A stretch of DNA of 64,000 bases from JBCBGF01 sp039193455 (GTDB lineage Bacteria; Pseudomonadota; Alphaproteobacteria; Rhodobacterales; Rhodobacteraceae): the NCBI GenBank assembly GCA_039193455.1, contig JBCCWO010000005.1, positions 124,001 to 188,000 on the forward strand, in the 5' to 3' direction. Below, one piece after another: positions 1 to 8,167 of this stretch. Under the pieces are notes generated by a model. It was not told where the DNA came from, made no database searches, and was given only the letters and a program-made list of their open reading frames with translations. Each line of letters opens with the position of its first letter. Positions within the stretch are counted from its first letter, which is position 1. The position numbers and the translations under genes were made by a program.

Positions 1-586
1 TCCAATACGGCAGGTCGTCATTGTAGGCATCACTGTCATAGTCATAACCGCCGTGCTCCAGGACGAGTTCGCGCGTGGCCGCCGATGCGGAGTAGCGCGA
101 ATACCACCCGCGCGGCGCGCGACCGATGCTCTTGGTGATCGACGCGTGCGCGAGCGCGATCTGCTCTGCCTCGGCTTCAGGCTCAAGGTGGTAGTGCTCG
201 ATCCAGCGATACCCATGCGCACAGATATCCCAGTTGGTCTGCGCGATGGCCTCGGCAATCGGAGGCACGCGCTCAAGGGCCAGCGCACTGGCGAAAACGG
301 TCAGCGGCAGGTCGCGGTCTCGGAACAGACGATAAAGCCGCCAAAAGCCGACGCGACTGCCGTATTCGTACATGCTTTCGACGGCGAGATCGCGATCTCC
401 GACCTTCACCCGCGACGCGCGCACCTCGCTCAGGGCCGACTCAGAGCGGCCGTCGCCATCCGCGACCGTGTATTCGGCCCCCTCTTCGACGTTGAGGACG
501 AAGTTAACCGCAAGTCCGGCGCCACCGGGCCACCGGATTGATGGGGGTTTGCCCGCATATCCAACAAGATCGCGGGCGCGGCTCAT
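1..586 (-). CDS. PuuE-like allantoinase / polysaccharide deacetylase, 3' end outside window
   Basis: The 195 N-terminal codons are present; the gene runs off the left edge without a stop. The protein opens with the PuuE-type pattern GYAGKPPSIRWPG (residues 9-21), followed by FVLNVEEGAE (29-38), YEYGSRVGFWRL (73-84), AHGYRW (123-128) and YDSDAYNDDLPYW (183-195). These are landmarks of the NodB-fold family that includes metal-independent allantoinase PuuE and related urate/ureide proteins. The family opens cyclic ureides such as allantoin in the cytoplasm. I chose ATG 586 because no ATG lies close upstream in frame and the PuuE N-terminus aligns there. It is the last gene of a minus-strand run headed by the M32 carboxypeptidase. 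The real substrate could be another cyclic amide, or a deacetylation substrate. Confidence 0.82.
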   Translation of the reverse strand, partial: MSRARDLVGYAGKPPSIRWPGGAGLAVNFVLNVEEGAEYTVADGDGRSESALSEVRASRVKVGDRDLAVESMYEYGSRVGFWRLYRLFRDRDLPLTVFASALALERVPPIAEAIAQTNWDICAHGYRWIEHYHLEPEAEAEQIALAHASITKSIGRAPRGWYSRYSASAATRELVLEHGGYDYDSDAYNDDLPYW

Positions 587-671
587 CGGGATGCCCCAAA
601 CATGCAACGCGCTGTCCGGCAGTCGCCCGGCAGGTTGTCGGATGCCAACCCTTTCGCCGCGCCCGCCAAAC

Positions 672-1163
672 TCATACGGCTTCCGCTTTGCTGTCTTCCC
701 ACGCCTTCAGTTCTTCGGGCGTGTAGACCTGCATGAACTCGATCTCGATCCCGCCCGCGTCGTTGTCGAGGAAGGCGACATAGCCTTCGGGGTGGGCGTG
801 GCTGCCATAGACACCGCACGCCTGACAGATCCGCAGTTCGGCGCCCTGCGCCTTGGCGTGTTCCAGCGCTTGGTCGATGTCGTCCACTTCATAGCAGATG
901 TGGTGCAGCCCGTCTGCCCCGCGGTCGCGGATCCATGACGCAAAGCGACCATTCGGATCGGTCGACTGGCACAACTGATACTCGATCCCGCCCAGGTAAA
1001 AGAGCGCGACTTTGTTGCCGGACTTTGGAAAATGCGTGATCTCGGTCTCTGGCGGGACATGCAGGAAGTTTGCATAGGCCTCCAGCGCGGCGGCAGCGTC
1101 TTTGACGGCAAACGCCATATGCTTGATGCCTTTGACGTTCGGGTTGTCCGATTTCACATCCAT
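672..1163 (-). CDS. VOC-family protein (glyoxalase / methylmalonyl-CoA epimerase-like)
   Basis: A 163-residue protein with one vicinal-oxygen-chelate repeat pair: GIKHMAFAVKD near the N-terminus, HHICYEVDDIDQAL in the middle and GGIEIEFMQ near the C-terminus. The spacing resembles methylmalonyl-CoA epimerase and lactoylglutathione lyase-like proteins, which use metal-bound His/Glu residues for isomerisation or lyase chemistry. The ATG at 1163 is preferred over upstream in-frame starts because GAAAGGGG sits just before it and because longer versions would overlap the preceding aminotransferase gene, which ends at 1180. Its substrate is unknown; the position between an aminotransferase and a PuuE-like hydrolase suggests action on a keto acid or ureide intermediate. 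Confidence 0.8.
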   Translation of the reverse strand: MDVKSDNPNVKGIKHMAFAVKDAAAALEAYANFLHVPPETEITHFPKSGNKVALFYLGGIEYQLCQSTDPNGRFASWIRDRGADGLHHICYEVDDIDQALEHAKAQGAELRICQACGVYGSHAHPEGYVAFLDNDAGGIEIEFMQVYTPEELKAWEDSKAEAV

Positions 1164-1179
1164 CACCTGTGCCCCTTTC

Positions 1180-2376
1180 TCAACTTGCGACCGCCGCGCG
1201 TTCATCCCGAATGGCGGCAACGACCCGCCCCATGCGCGCCATCGCCTCCTGGATCCGGTCGACCGGTTGGGTCATCGACATGCGCACAAAGTCATCGGTG
1301 TGATCGCCATAGACTGTCCCAGGGTAGATCATGACCCGCCCCTCGGCGAGCAGACGCTCGCAGAATGCGCCCGCACCGATGCCCAGGTTCAGGCTTGAGA
1401 CATCGGCATAGACATAAAACCCACCCTGCGGCTCCGCATATCCCATGCCCATGGCATCCAGCCCGGCCAGGATTGCAAGACGCCTTTGGTTATAGGTATC
1501 GCGCATGTCATCGACGCAGGCCTGATCGCCGGTCATCGCCTCAAGCGCAGCGTACTGACTGACCGCGGCTGTCGAGATTGCGAAGGCGTGGTTCACTTCC
1601 GACATGGGCCCGATCAGCGACCGGGGCCCTGCGAGGTACCCGACCCGCCAGCCGGTCATGGCGTAGGCCTTCGAAAACCCCGACAGCGTGATCGTGCGTT
1701 CTTTCATACCGGGCAGCGAGGCCACCGGCAGCACGGTGTTGTTACCGAAGGTGAGGCGGGAATAAATCTCGTCCGAGATGACGATCAGATCGTGTTTCTT
1801 GGCCAGTTCAGCAATCCGACGCACTTCGCTCGGCGGTGTCACCGTTCCCGTGGGATTGTTGGGATTGATCAGCACGAGGATCTTTGATCGCTCAGAGATG
1901 TAAGGCTCGACCATCTCGGCAGTCAGCGTAAAGTTCGTCTCAAGCGTCATCGGGATCTTGCGCACCACGGCATCCGACATCTCCGCAGATTGCTCGTAAG
2001 GATTGTAGCCCGGGCACGGCACGATGATTTCATCGCCGGGGTTCAAGAGCGACAGCGCGATGATGAACATCCCCTGCTGGCCCCCGGGCGTCACCATCAC
2101 CTCATCCTCGGCATAGTCGGCGCCGCCATAGGCACGGATGTTGTCGGCGATCGCCGCCCGCAGGGGCGCGATCCCAAGGGGGTGGGTGTAATGGGTTGCA
2201 CCGTTGGCCAGCGCCGCCTGCCCTGCCGCGATGATATGGGACGGTGTGTCGAGGTCGGGGTCACCGCGCCCCATGCGGATCACGTCGTCCAGACCGTTCG
2301 CGATATCAAGCATCCGGGTAATCAGGGCGCCATCAGAAAGCTTCACCCGATGTGCAATGCGTGGATCGACGTCCAT
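1180..2376 (-). CDS. Pyridoxal-phosphate aminotransferase, class I/II (aspartate/aromatic type)
   Basis: A 398-residue fold-type I aminotransferase. It shows NPNNPTG (171-177), SDEIY (201-205) and the PLP-binding lysine K236 in SGFSKAYAMTGWRVGY, the normal set for class I/II enzymes transferring amino groups between amino acids and 2-oxo acids. Length is typical. It lies 17 bases upstream of the VOC gene and 40 bases downstream of the M32 carboxypeptidase, so the three are probably one transcript. A close relative lies on the other strand at 9394-10578 and shares the active-site block LPGMKERTIT-GFSK-YAMTGWRVGYLA almost unchanged, which indicates an old duplication within this cluster. The amino donor cannot be named from sequence. 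Confidence 0.93.
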   Translation of the reverse strand: MDVDPRIAHRVKLSDGALITRMLDIANGLDDVIRMGRGDPDLDTPSHIIAAGQAALANGATHYTHPLGIAPLRAAIADNIRAYGGADYAEDEVMVTPGGQQGMFIIALSLLNPGDEIIVPCPGYNPYEQSAEMSDAVVRKIPMTLETNFTLTAEMVEPYISERSKILVLINPNNPTGTVTPPSEVRRIAELAKKHDLIVISDEIYSRLTFGNNTVLPVASLPGMKERTITLSGFSKAYAMTGWRVGYLAGPRSLIGPMSEVNHAFAISTAAVSQYAALEAMTGDQACVDDMRDTYNQRRLAILAGLDAMGMGYAEPQGGFYVYADVSSLNLGIGAGAFCERLLAEGRVMIYPGTVYGDHTDDFVRMSMTQPVDRIQEAMARMGRVVAAIRDERAAVAS

Positions 2377-2416
2377 TCCCGGTCTTTCCTTCCTTTACCT
2401 GTCTGCGCCCAAACAC

Positions 2417-3943
2417 TCAGGCCAGTTCATAGATCTCTGAAAACTTGTCTTTCAGATGCGCCAGATACGGCTCTGGATCCAACGGCCGCCCGGTCGCCTT
2501 TTCCAGCAACTCATCTCGCGTAAAGCGACGGCCGTGCTGTGCCACATGCACGGTCATCCAGTTCCGCAACGGACTGTAATCGGCGCTATCGAGCGCCGCT
2601 CCGATCTCGGGCTGCGTCGAGGTTGCGGTGTCGAACAGTTGTGCCGCCATGATGTTGCCGATGGTATAGTTACAGAACGTCCCGATCTGGCCCGACGACC
2701 AGTGCACGTCCTGCAACACACCCTTGGCATCATCGGGGACGTCAACACCAAGGTACTCTTTCATCGCCGCATTCCAGGCCTCGGGCAGCTCGGCGACGTT
2801 CAGCGTTCCGTCGACGAGCTGTGCCTCAAGCTCACAGCGCAGCATGATGTGGAAGTCGTAGGTCAATTCATCCGCCTCGACACGGATGAAGCTTGGCCCC
2901 GACCGATTGACGGCGCGATAGAACTCTTCCTCCGTCACGTCATCCAGCGTCCCGGGATACGCGGCGCGGATGTCGTCCATATGGTTCGCCCAAAACGCAC
3001 GGCTGCGGCCCACGTGGTTCTCCCACAGGCGCGACTGGCTTTCATGGGCGCCGAAGCTGACGCCACCAACCGCATAAAGGCTGATCAAATCGGTGGCGAG
3101 CGGCGTGCGAGTGTAGGCGGGATCGACGCCCTGTTCGTACATCGCGTGCCCTGCTTCGTGCAGCGCACCAAACAGCGACATCGGCATATAGTCAGATGCA
3201 ACGCGGGTCGTGATGCGCACGTCGTTGCGGGTGAAGGACACCTCGAAGGGATGCACCGTCGTATCCAGCCGACCGCGATCAAGATCATACCCCACCCGTT
3301 CGGCCATCGTCAGGGCAAAGCGCATCTGCGCCTCGACGGGATAGTCGCGATAGAGGAAATCCGCGCGCGGCGGCTCCGCCTCGGCAATGGCGCGGACCAG
3401 TGGCAGCATCCCCTCACGCAGTCGGGCAAACAACGTGTCCAGCCCGGCTTTGGTCGTTCCCGGTTCAAACCGATACATCAGCGCGTCGTAAGGATGGTCA
3501 CCGATGCCGATGGCATCCGCCATCTCGCGGTTGATATCGATCATCGTCGTCAACGCATCGGCGAATAGCGCAAAGTCCGCCTTCTGGCGCGCCTCGGCCC
3601 AAACCTCATGCGCGGCCGACCCAAGCTCGGTCTTGCGGTGCAAGAGCTCTGTGGGGATGCGTTCATGGTAAGAGATCGCCTCACGCACCTGCGCAATGAT
3701 CCGTGCCTCGGGACTCTCAGGCGGGTGCGCCGCAACCTCGGCTTCTGCCCCCTCCAACGCGCGCTTCGCCTCATCGGAACACAGCAGATTACGTGCAGCC
3801 ACGGCGAGGGTCGCCAATTGCTTTGACCGCGTCTCGGCCCCGCCCCTGGGCATCATGGTGCGCGCGTCCCAGGACAACACCGATCCCGCATTAAGAAAGT
3901 CGTTCACGCGGCCCATGACCTCGATCAGACTTGCATAGCTCAT
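2417..3943 (-). CDS. M32-family metallocarboxypeptidase (Taq carboxypeptidase type)
   Basis: A 508-residue protein of the usual M32 length. The zinc motif HEAGH is at residues 262-266, followed by the downstream HES motif (GAHESQSRLWEN) that supplies the third ligand and second-shell residues in this family. The family removes C-terminal residues from peptides in the cytoplasm. The start is ATG 3943, preceded by GAAAGGAAATCC; about 100 further in-frame codons upstream cover the divergent promoter region and are not protein-like. It heads the minus-strand run (carboxypeptidase, aminotransferase, VOC, PuuE-like) and is divergent from the DUF4438 operon, with a candidate operator in between. Confidence 0.93.
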   Translation of the reverse strand: MSYASLIEVMGRVNDFLNAGSVLSWDARTMMPRGGAETRSKQLATLAVAARNLLCSDEAKRALEGAEAEVAAHPPESPEARIIAQVREAISYHERIPTELLHRKTELGSAAHEVWAEARQKADFALFADALTTMIDINREMADAIGIGDHPYDALMYRFEPGTTKAGLDTLFARLREGMLPLVRAIAEAEPPRADFLYRDYPVEAQMRFALTMAERVGYDLDRGRLDTTVHPFEVSFTRNDVRITTRVASDYMPMSLFGALHEAGHAMYEQGVDPAYTRTPLATDLISLYAVGGVSFGAHESQSRLWENHVGRSRAFWANHMDDIRAAYPGTLDDVTEEEFYRAVNRSGPSFIRVEADELTYDFHIMLRCELEAQLVDGTLNVAELPEAWNAAMKEYLGVDVPDDAKGVLQDVHWSSGQIGTFCNYTIGNIMAAQLFDTATSTQPEIGAALDSADYSPLRNWMTVHVAQHGRRFTRDELLEKATGRPLDPEPYLAHLKDKFSEIYELA

Positions 3944-4046
3944 GCAGGATTTCCTTTCGCCGCTCGCCACCCATCGGGTTGAAATCAGCGCCCGCAGTAG
4001 GTCTTTGGCGCGATGCTTGACAGCCGATTTCCAGCGTGATCCTAGT

Positions 4047-4074
4047 AGGACAGACCGAATGTCGACAATATACT
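4047..4074 (+). promoter_or_regulatory. Candidate sigma-70 promoter of the DUF4438 operon
   Basis: The -35 candidate AGGACA (4047-4052, four of six consensus bases) is separated by 16 bases from the -10 candidate TATACT (4069-4074, five of six). The palindrome at 4058-4069 fills the spacer, the classic layout for repression. This is inferred from consensus only. Confidence 0.45.
4058..4069. promoter_or_regulatory. Candidate GntR/FCD operator, site 1
   Basis: AATGTCGACAAT, with perfect 8-base palindromic core TGTCGACA. The 14-base string CGAATGTCGACAAT starting two bases earlier is repeated exactly at 50062-50075 upstream of the second hyuA. It could serve both divergent transcripts. Confidence 0.55.
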
Positions 4075-4163
4075 GATGGCAAGGACGGCTGGGGAAGTCA
4101 AACCAAATTCTGCCCCCCGCACCCTCGCCAGCGTCCCCATCCGTGGAAGGAGCGCGCGCCGAT

Positions 4164-5027
4164 ATGGCTTCGCCAAACACCAATGAAGACACGCTTGTAG
4201 AGATGGCCGTCTCGGGCCTTGTGACGACACCAGCGGTCCGTCCGGGCCAGTACATCCCCTACCCCGACGGCAAAGGCGCCGTCCTGCCGGGCATGTACGG
4301 GATCACCTATAATGTGCGCTGCGGCGACCGCGCGTTTGGCTGGGCCGGGGATCACGTGGAACCCGGTGTCAGCATCGATGATGACGGGCATTCCGGGCGG
4401 CACCACGCGCTGCATTACCTCAATTGCATCGGCAACGACGCGCTTGTCACTTCTGGCATGGCCGCAGGGGCAACGGGGGTCGTGGTCGGAGAACATGCGC
4501 GGATCCTCGTGCAGTTTGATGAGGAAACACACGCCCTGATGGCCCCCGGAGACCGGGTTCAGGTCATGGCGAAGGGCCAAGGGCTCAAGCTGCCCGACTA
4601 CCCTGGAGTTGCCCTCAAAAAAATGAGCCCGCGCCTGTTTCACGCGATGGGCATCACCGAGTCGGACGGGCGTCTGCACGTCAACGTGGCCATCGAATTG
4701 CCGATACGGATCATGGGATCCGGCGCAGAGTTGAACTCCGAATACGTCGATCAGGATTTGATGTCAGGCGACCGCGCACTCATGGCCGAGCTTGGCATCG
4801 ACCAGATGCGCCTTGGTGACCTGATTGCGATCCGGCACGCGGATCATCATTGGGGCCGGTCGTTCCGCGACGGCGCCATCTCGATCTGCCTGTGTATTCA
4901 TGGCGACAGCATCATGACCGGTCACGGCCCGGGTATTCTTACCCTGATGACCGCCCGCGGGGGCGAGATCGACTTTACCATCGATCCCGCCGCCAACATC
5001 GCACACCTACTTAAGCTGGGAGCCTGA
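4164..5027 (+). CDS. DUF4438-family protein, copy 1
   Basis: A 287-residue protein that I assign to the DUF4438 family (no known enzymatic role) from its overall pattern: GITYNVRCGDRAFGWAGDHVEPGVS near residues 45-70, a Gly-rich NCIGNDALVTSGMAAGATG stretch and a C-terminal GPGILTLMTA block. No signal peptide or membrane segment is visible. ATG 4164 has GGAAGGAG about 11 bases upstream; the in-frame GTG at 4143 lies next to that site and is less likely. It is the first gene of the plus-strand operon and is followed after 3 bases by a paralogue of nearly the same length with the same landmarks. The function is unknown; the many conserved Asp, His and Gly residues would suit an enzyme. Confidence 0.8.
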   Translation: MASPNTNEDTLVEMAVSGLVTTPAVRPGQYIPYPDGKGAVLPGMYGITYNVRCGDRAFGWAGDHVEPGVSIDDDGHSGRHHALHYLNCIGNDALVTSGMAAGATGVVVGEHARILVQFDEETHALMAPGDRVQVMAKGQGLKLPDYPGVALKKMSPRLFHAMGITESDGRLHVNVAIELPIRIMGSGAELNSEYVDQDLMSGDRALMAELGIDQMRLGDLIAIRHADHHWGRSFRDGAISICLCIHGDSIMTGHGPGILTLMTARGGEIDFTIDPAANIAHLLKLGA

Positions 5028-5030
5028 GCC

Positions 5031-5909
5031 ATGGCCGTGACCACGAACGCAGAAGACATCGTTGCCGTCTCGGTTGCGGGCCAGGTGGCAAACCCGGTGC
5101 TCTCGGGTCTGCCCGCGGAACCCTATCGCCTCGACGCGGACGGCAAGGCGTTTCTTTGGCCGACTTTCGGCGGCATTGTCTATAACGTCTCGGTCGGCGA
5201 CAGCGCCTATGGCTGGTCGGGCGATTGCGTCCACCCCGGCGTCAGCATTTCGCACCCCGACGCCAACAAGAACCGCGGGCTGAACGTCTTTGCCTGCGTC
5301 GGCAACGCGGCGATGATCGTCAGCGGTGCGGCCAAGGGCGCATCCGGCACGGTCACCGGCAAATCGGGCCGGTTCTCCGAACAGGTGATCATCCATTTCG
5401 ACGCCGAGACGCGGCGCAAGATCGCAGTAGACGACCGCATTCTGGTCCGGGCCGAGGGCGTGGGCCTTGCGGTTCCGGAATTCCCGGACATCACGTTCAA
5501 GTCTATCGCGCCTGGGCTGTTCGACATGCTGCCCCAGAAGACGGAAGACGGCGTGCTGAAAATCGGCACGGTCGCGACGGTGCCCCCGAATTTCGTCGGG
5601 GCGGGCGCCGGTCTGACGTCCGAGGGTGGATCGCTGCACATTCAGTCAACCGATCGTGCGGCCCTTGCGGAACACGGGTTGGACAATCTGCGTCTGGGCG
5701 ATGTGGTTGCCTTTGAGGATACCGACAGCCGGTACAATCATGGCTATCTTCGGGGCGCGATGAGCATTGGGATCGTCGGCCAGACCGACGGCCCGCGCGC
5801 CGGTTACGGGCCGGGCGTGACCATCGTGATGACGTCGCCCGCCGGACAGCTTGGAACTTTTAACGCCCCCGAAGCAAACATCGCAGACATGCTTGGCCTC
5901 ACTGGATGA
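5031..5909 (+). CDS. DUF4438-family protein, copy 2
   Basis: A 292-residue paralogue of the preceding gene. Shared landmarks are GGIVYNVSVGDSAYGW-GD--HPGVS, NAAMIVSGAAKGASG, LDNLRLGDVVAFEDTDSRY and GPGVTIVMTS. In copy 1 the matching positions read GITYNVRCGDRAFGW, NDALVTSGMAAGATG, IDQMRLGDLIAIRHADHHW and GPGILTLMT. The two are clearly homologous but diverged, so they may form a heteromer or act on different substrates. The ATG follows the copy 1 stop by three bases, with GGGAG upstream. Its own stop overlaps the start of the dehydrogenase gene by four bases. The function is unknown. Confidence 0.8.
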   Translation: MAVTTNAEDIVAVSVAGQVANPVLSGLPAEPYRLDADGKAFLWPTFGGIVYNVSVGDSAYGWSGDCVHPGVSISHPDANKNRGLNVFACVGNAAMIVSGAAKGASGTVTGKSGRFSEQVIIHFDAETRRKIAVDDRILVRAEGVGLAVPEFPDITFKSIAPGLFDMLPQKTEDGVLKIGTVATVPPNFVGAGAGLTSEGGSLHIQSTDRAALAEHGLDNLRLGDVVAFEDTDSRYNHGYLRGAMSIGIVGQTDGPRAGYGPGVTIVMTSPAGQLGTFNAPEANIADMLGLTG

Positions 5910-6994
5910 GCGACCGTATCCCGATGACCCGGGTGGACCGCGACCAGTTGCGGTCCTTTGTCGCCGCAGGGTTTGAGGCCCTTTGCCTGACGGAAGAGGA
6001 TGCCGGTATATTCGCCGACGCGCTGATTTTTTCTGAGCTGCGGTTTCACCCCGGGCAGGGTCAGGGGGTCGCGCGTCTGCGGCGTTATCACCAGCGGATC
6101 GGAAACGGTGAGGTTGATCCGCGCGCTGGATGGTCGGTTCTCAAAGAAGGCCCCGCCCTTGCGCTTGTCGATGCCCATAACGGGATCGGCACGGTGGCCG
6201 CGTCGAAGGCCATGGACCTTGCGGTCGCGAAAGCGAAAGAGACCGGCATCGGCACCGTCATCGTACGCAACTCAACGCATTACGGGTCCAGCGCCGTGCA
6301 CGCCTGCCGCGCCTTGGATCACGGCTGCATCGGGATCGCCTATACGAATGCAGGGCCAGAGATGGCGCCCTGGGGCGGGCGTGAAGGTGCCACGGGCACA
6401 AATCCATGGGCCATCGCCGCGCCCTCGGACGCCGGGTTTCCCGTGGTGCTTGACATCGCACTAACAACCGCCGGCAAGGGAATGATGAAGTGGTACGAGC
6501 GGGAAGGCCGCAAGATGCCACTGGACTGGGCACTGACGCCCGATGGCCACGAAACCGACGATCCCTCGGCCGCGATGGCCGGGGCGTTGCTGGGCATCGG
6601 TGGCCACAAGGGTTACGGCCTCGCCTTCATGACCGAAGCCACCACTGGCGTGCTGTCCGGCGGCGGCTTTGGCCTGACCCCCTATGCCGACCCGATGAAG
6701 CTTGACGTATCACACTACGTCCAAGCGATTGACGTTTCGTGGTTCATGGACCCGGTGGACTATGCCGCGCGGATGGGGGCGTTCATCGAGATGTGCAAGA
6801 GCCGCGCAAAGCGGCCCGGCGTCGACGAGATCTTGGTCCCAGGCGAGCAGGAGTTCCGCCGTGTCTCTGCCAAGTCAGTGGGCGGCGTTCCGTTGGACGA
6901 TGCGGTTTTGGCAGATTTGATCGCCCTGGGTCAGGAGCTGAACCTCAAAACGCCCCTCGACGCTTTGGGACCCTACGAAGGCGACGTCTTGTGA
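5906..6994 (+). CDS. Ldh2/Mdh2-family NAD(P)-dependent 2-oxo-acid reductase (malate/L-lactate dehydrogenase type)
   Basis: A 362-residue member of the non-Rossmann malate/lactate/ureidoglycolate dehydrogenase family. Landmarks are the catalytic-His region NSTHYGSSAVHA, then GATGTNPWAIAAPS, and the KGYGLAFMTE block. Family members interconvert 2-hydroxy and 2-oxo acids (malate, sulfolactate, ureidoglycolate, delta-1-piperideine-2-carboxylate) with NAD(P). It is translationally coupled to the DUF4438 gene (ATGA overlap), and its stop overlaps the GTG start of the M24 gene. Given the aminotransferases and cyclic amidohydrolases nearby, it may oxidise or reduce the hydroxy/oxo acid they yield. 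The specific substrate is not predictable. Confidence 0.9.
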   Translation: MSDRIPMTRVDRDQLRSFVAAGFEALCLTEEDAGIFADALIFSELRFHPGQGQGVARLRRYHQRIGNGEVDPRAGWSVLKEGPALALVDAHNGIGTVAASKAMDLAVAKAKETGIGTVIVRNSTHYGSSAVHACRALDHGCIGIAYTNAGPEMAPWGGREGATGTNPWAIAAPSDAGFPVVLDIALTTAGKGMMKWYEREGRKMPLDWALTPDGHETDDPSAAMAGALLGIGGHKGYGLAFMTEATTGVLSGGGFGLTPYADPMKLDVSHYVQAIDVSWFMDPVDYAARMGAFIEMCKSRAKRPGVDEILVPGEQEFRRVSAKSVGGVPLDDAVLADLIALGQELNLKTPLDALGPYEGDVL

Positions 6995-8154
6995 CGGGCG
7001 GGCTTGCCCCTCTCTCCCAGTCGTTTCACGAAGAAGCGCGTGACCGCCTGCGCGCGAAGGTGAACCAAGAGGGGCTGGACGGCCTGTTGATGTTGCGCGC
7101 GTCGAACCTCGCTTATGCAACGGGCCTCTTTCTGTCGGAGAATGAGCGCCCGATGGGTGTTTGGGTGCCCGTGGATGGGGCGCCCATCCTGATGCTGCCG
7201 GATCTGGAGCGCGAGAATGCGCAAGGGACCGGCATAGAGGACCTTCGGTTTTACAACGAGTATCCCGGCGAACACCCGGCCGAGCTGTGGATGCTGGACC
7301 AGATCGGACAGAAATTCATCGGCGTCGACCGGCTGGACGCGCTGTTTCTGGATGCCGCGCGCGCACGTTGCAAGCGCCTTGACCTGACCGATCACGCCAT
7401 CGCCGTCCGCGCCCGCAAGCAACCCGAAGAGATCGCCCTGACGATCGAGGCGGCGCAGTATGCCGACCTGTTTTTGCGCCACCTCCTGGACACTGGCGGC
7501 GACATCATCGCCGACGGGGGCACCGAGGCGGATCTGATGGCGGCGTGCCTGGCACATGCGCGCGGCGCGCTTCTGGACACCCACAAGGCCAATTTTGCCG
7601 GCACACCCATGGGCATAACGGCCAGTGTTCATTCTGGCCCGCGGGCAGCCCTGCCCCATGGCGCGGTGCTTGAGCGGCGCCCGCAACCCGGCGAGACGCT
7701 GATCGCGGGCATCGGGGCCAGCCTTGGTGGGTACCACGCGGAAAGCGGGATTACATTGGTCGTGGGTGAGATGAGCGCGGACCATCGCAGCGTCATGTCG
7801 GCGATGGCAGCCTGCGATGCAGCCGGCGCGGCGGCCTGCGCAGCCGGGAAGACCTGCGAAGAGGTCAACGTGGCGGCGCTGGCCGAACTGCGATCCGCCG
7901 GGCTTGGCGATACCATCCGCCATCGGATCGGGCATGGCATGGGGCTCGACGGGCACGAAGCACCCTGGCTCGCGCCCGGCGACGCAACGCCCGTCGCGCC
8001 TGGCATGGTGTTTTCCAACGAGCCCGGCGTCTACCGCCCGGGCCTGGACGGCTACCGCACCATAAACACGATGATCGTCACCGAAACCGGCGTAACCATC
8101 CCATCACGCATGCAGGCCGACACGCCCATCGACGCCCGCGTCCTCGCAATCTGA
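6991..8154 (+). CDS. M24-family (creatinase/prolidase fold) hydrolase lacking canonical metal ligands
   Basis: A 387-residue protein with the two-domain pita-bread architecture: an N-terminal creatinase-type domain (about 1-145) and a C-terminal catalytic domain with HRIGHGMGLDGHEAPW (311-326) and FSNEPGVY (341-348). Of the five metal-binding positions of metal-dependent M24 peptidases, His315 and Glu344 remain. The first Asp aligns with Gly240, the second Asp with Glu251 and the final Glu with Asn359. This resembles metal-independent members such as creatinase rather than a true Xaa-Pro peptidase. The start is GTG 6991, overlapping the previous stop, which gives the expected N-terminus; the longer open frame upstream is only a shadow of the dehydrogenase gene. 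Likely role: hydrolysis of an amide or guanidino C-N bond. Confidence 0.85.
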   Translation: MTGGLAPLSQSFHEEARDRLRAKVNQEGLDGLLMLRASNLAYATGLFLSENERPMGVWVPVDGAPILMLPDLERENAQGTGIEDLRFYNEYPGEHPAELWMLDQIGQKFIGVDRLDALFLDAARARCKRLDLTDHAIAVRARKQPEEIALTIEAAQYADLFLRHLLDTGGDIIADGGTEADLMAACLAHARGALLDTHKANFAGTPMGITASVHSGPRAALPHGAVLERRPQPGETLIAGIGASLGGYHAESGITLVVGEMSADHRSVMSAMAACDAAGAAACAAGKTCEEVNVAALAELRSAGLGDTIRHRIGHGMGLDGHEAPWLAPGDATPVAPGMVFSNEPGVYRPGLDGYRTINTMIVTETGVTIPSRMQADTPIDARVLAI

Positions 8155-8167
8155 AAAGGATCTTTCC

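Larger units (their letters stand above)
3944..4163. other. Divergent intergenic region between M32 gene and DUF4438 operon
   Basis: 220 bases without a credible gene. It holds a plausible plus-strand promoter (4047-4074), a candidate GntR operator lying between its -35 and -10 (4058-4069), and the ribosome-binding sites of the two divergent genes. Confidence 0.7.
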
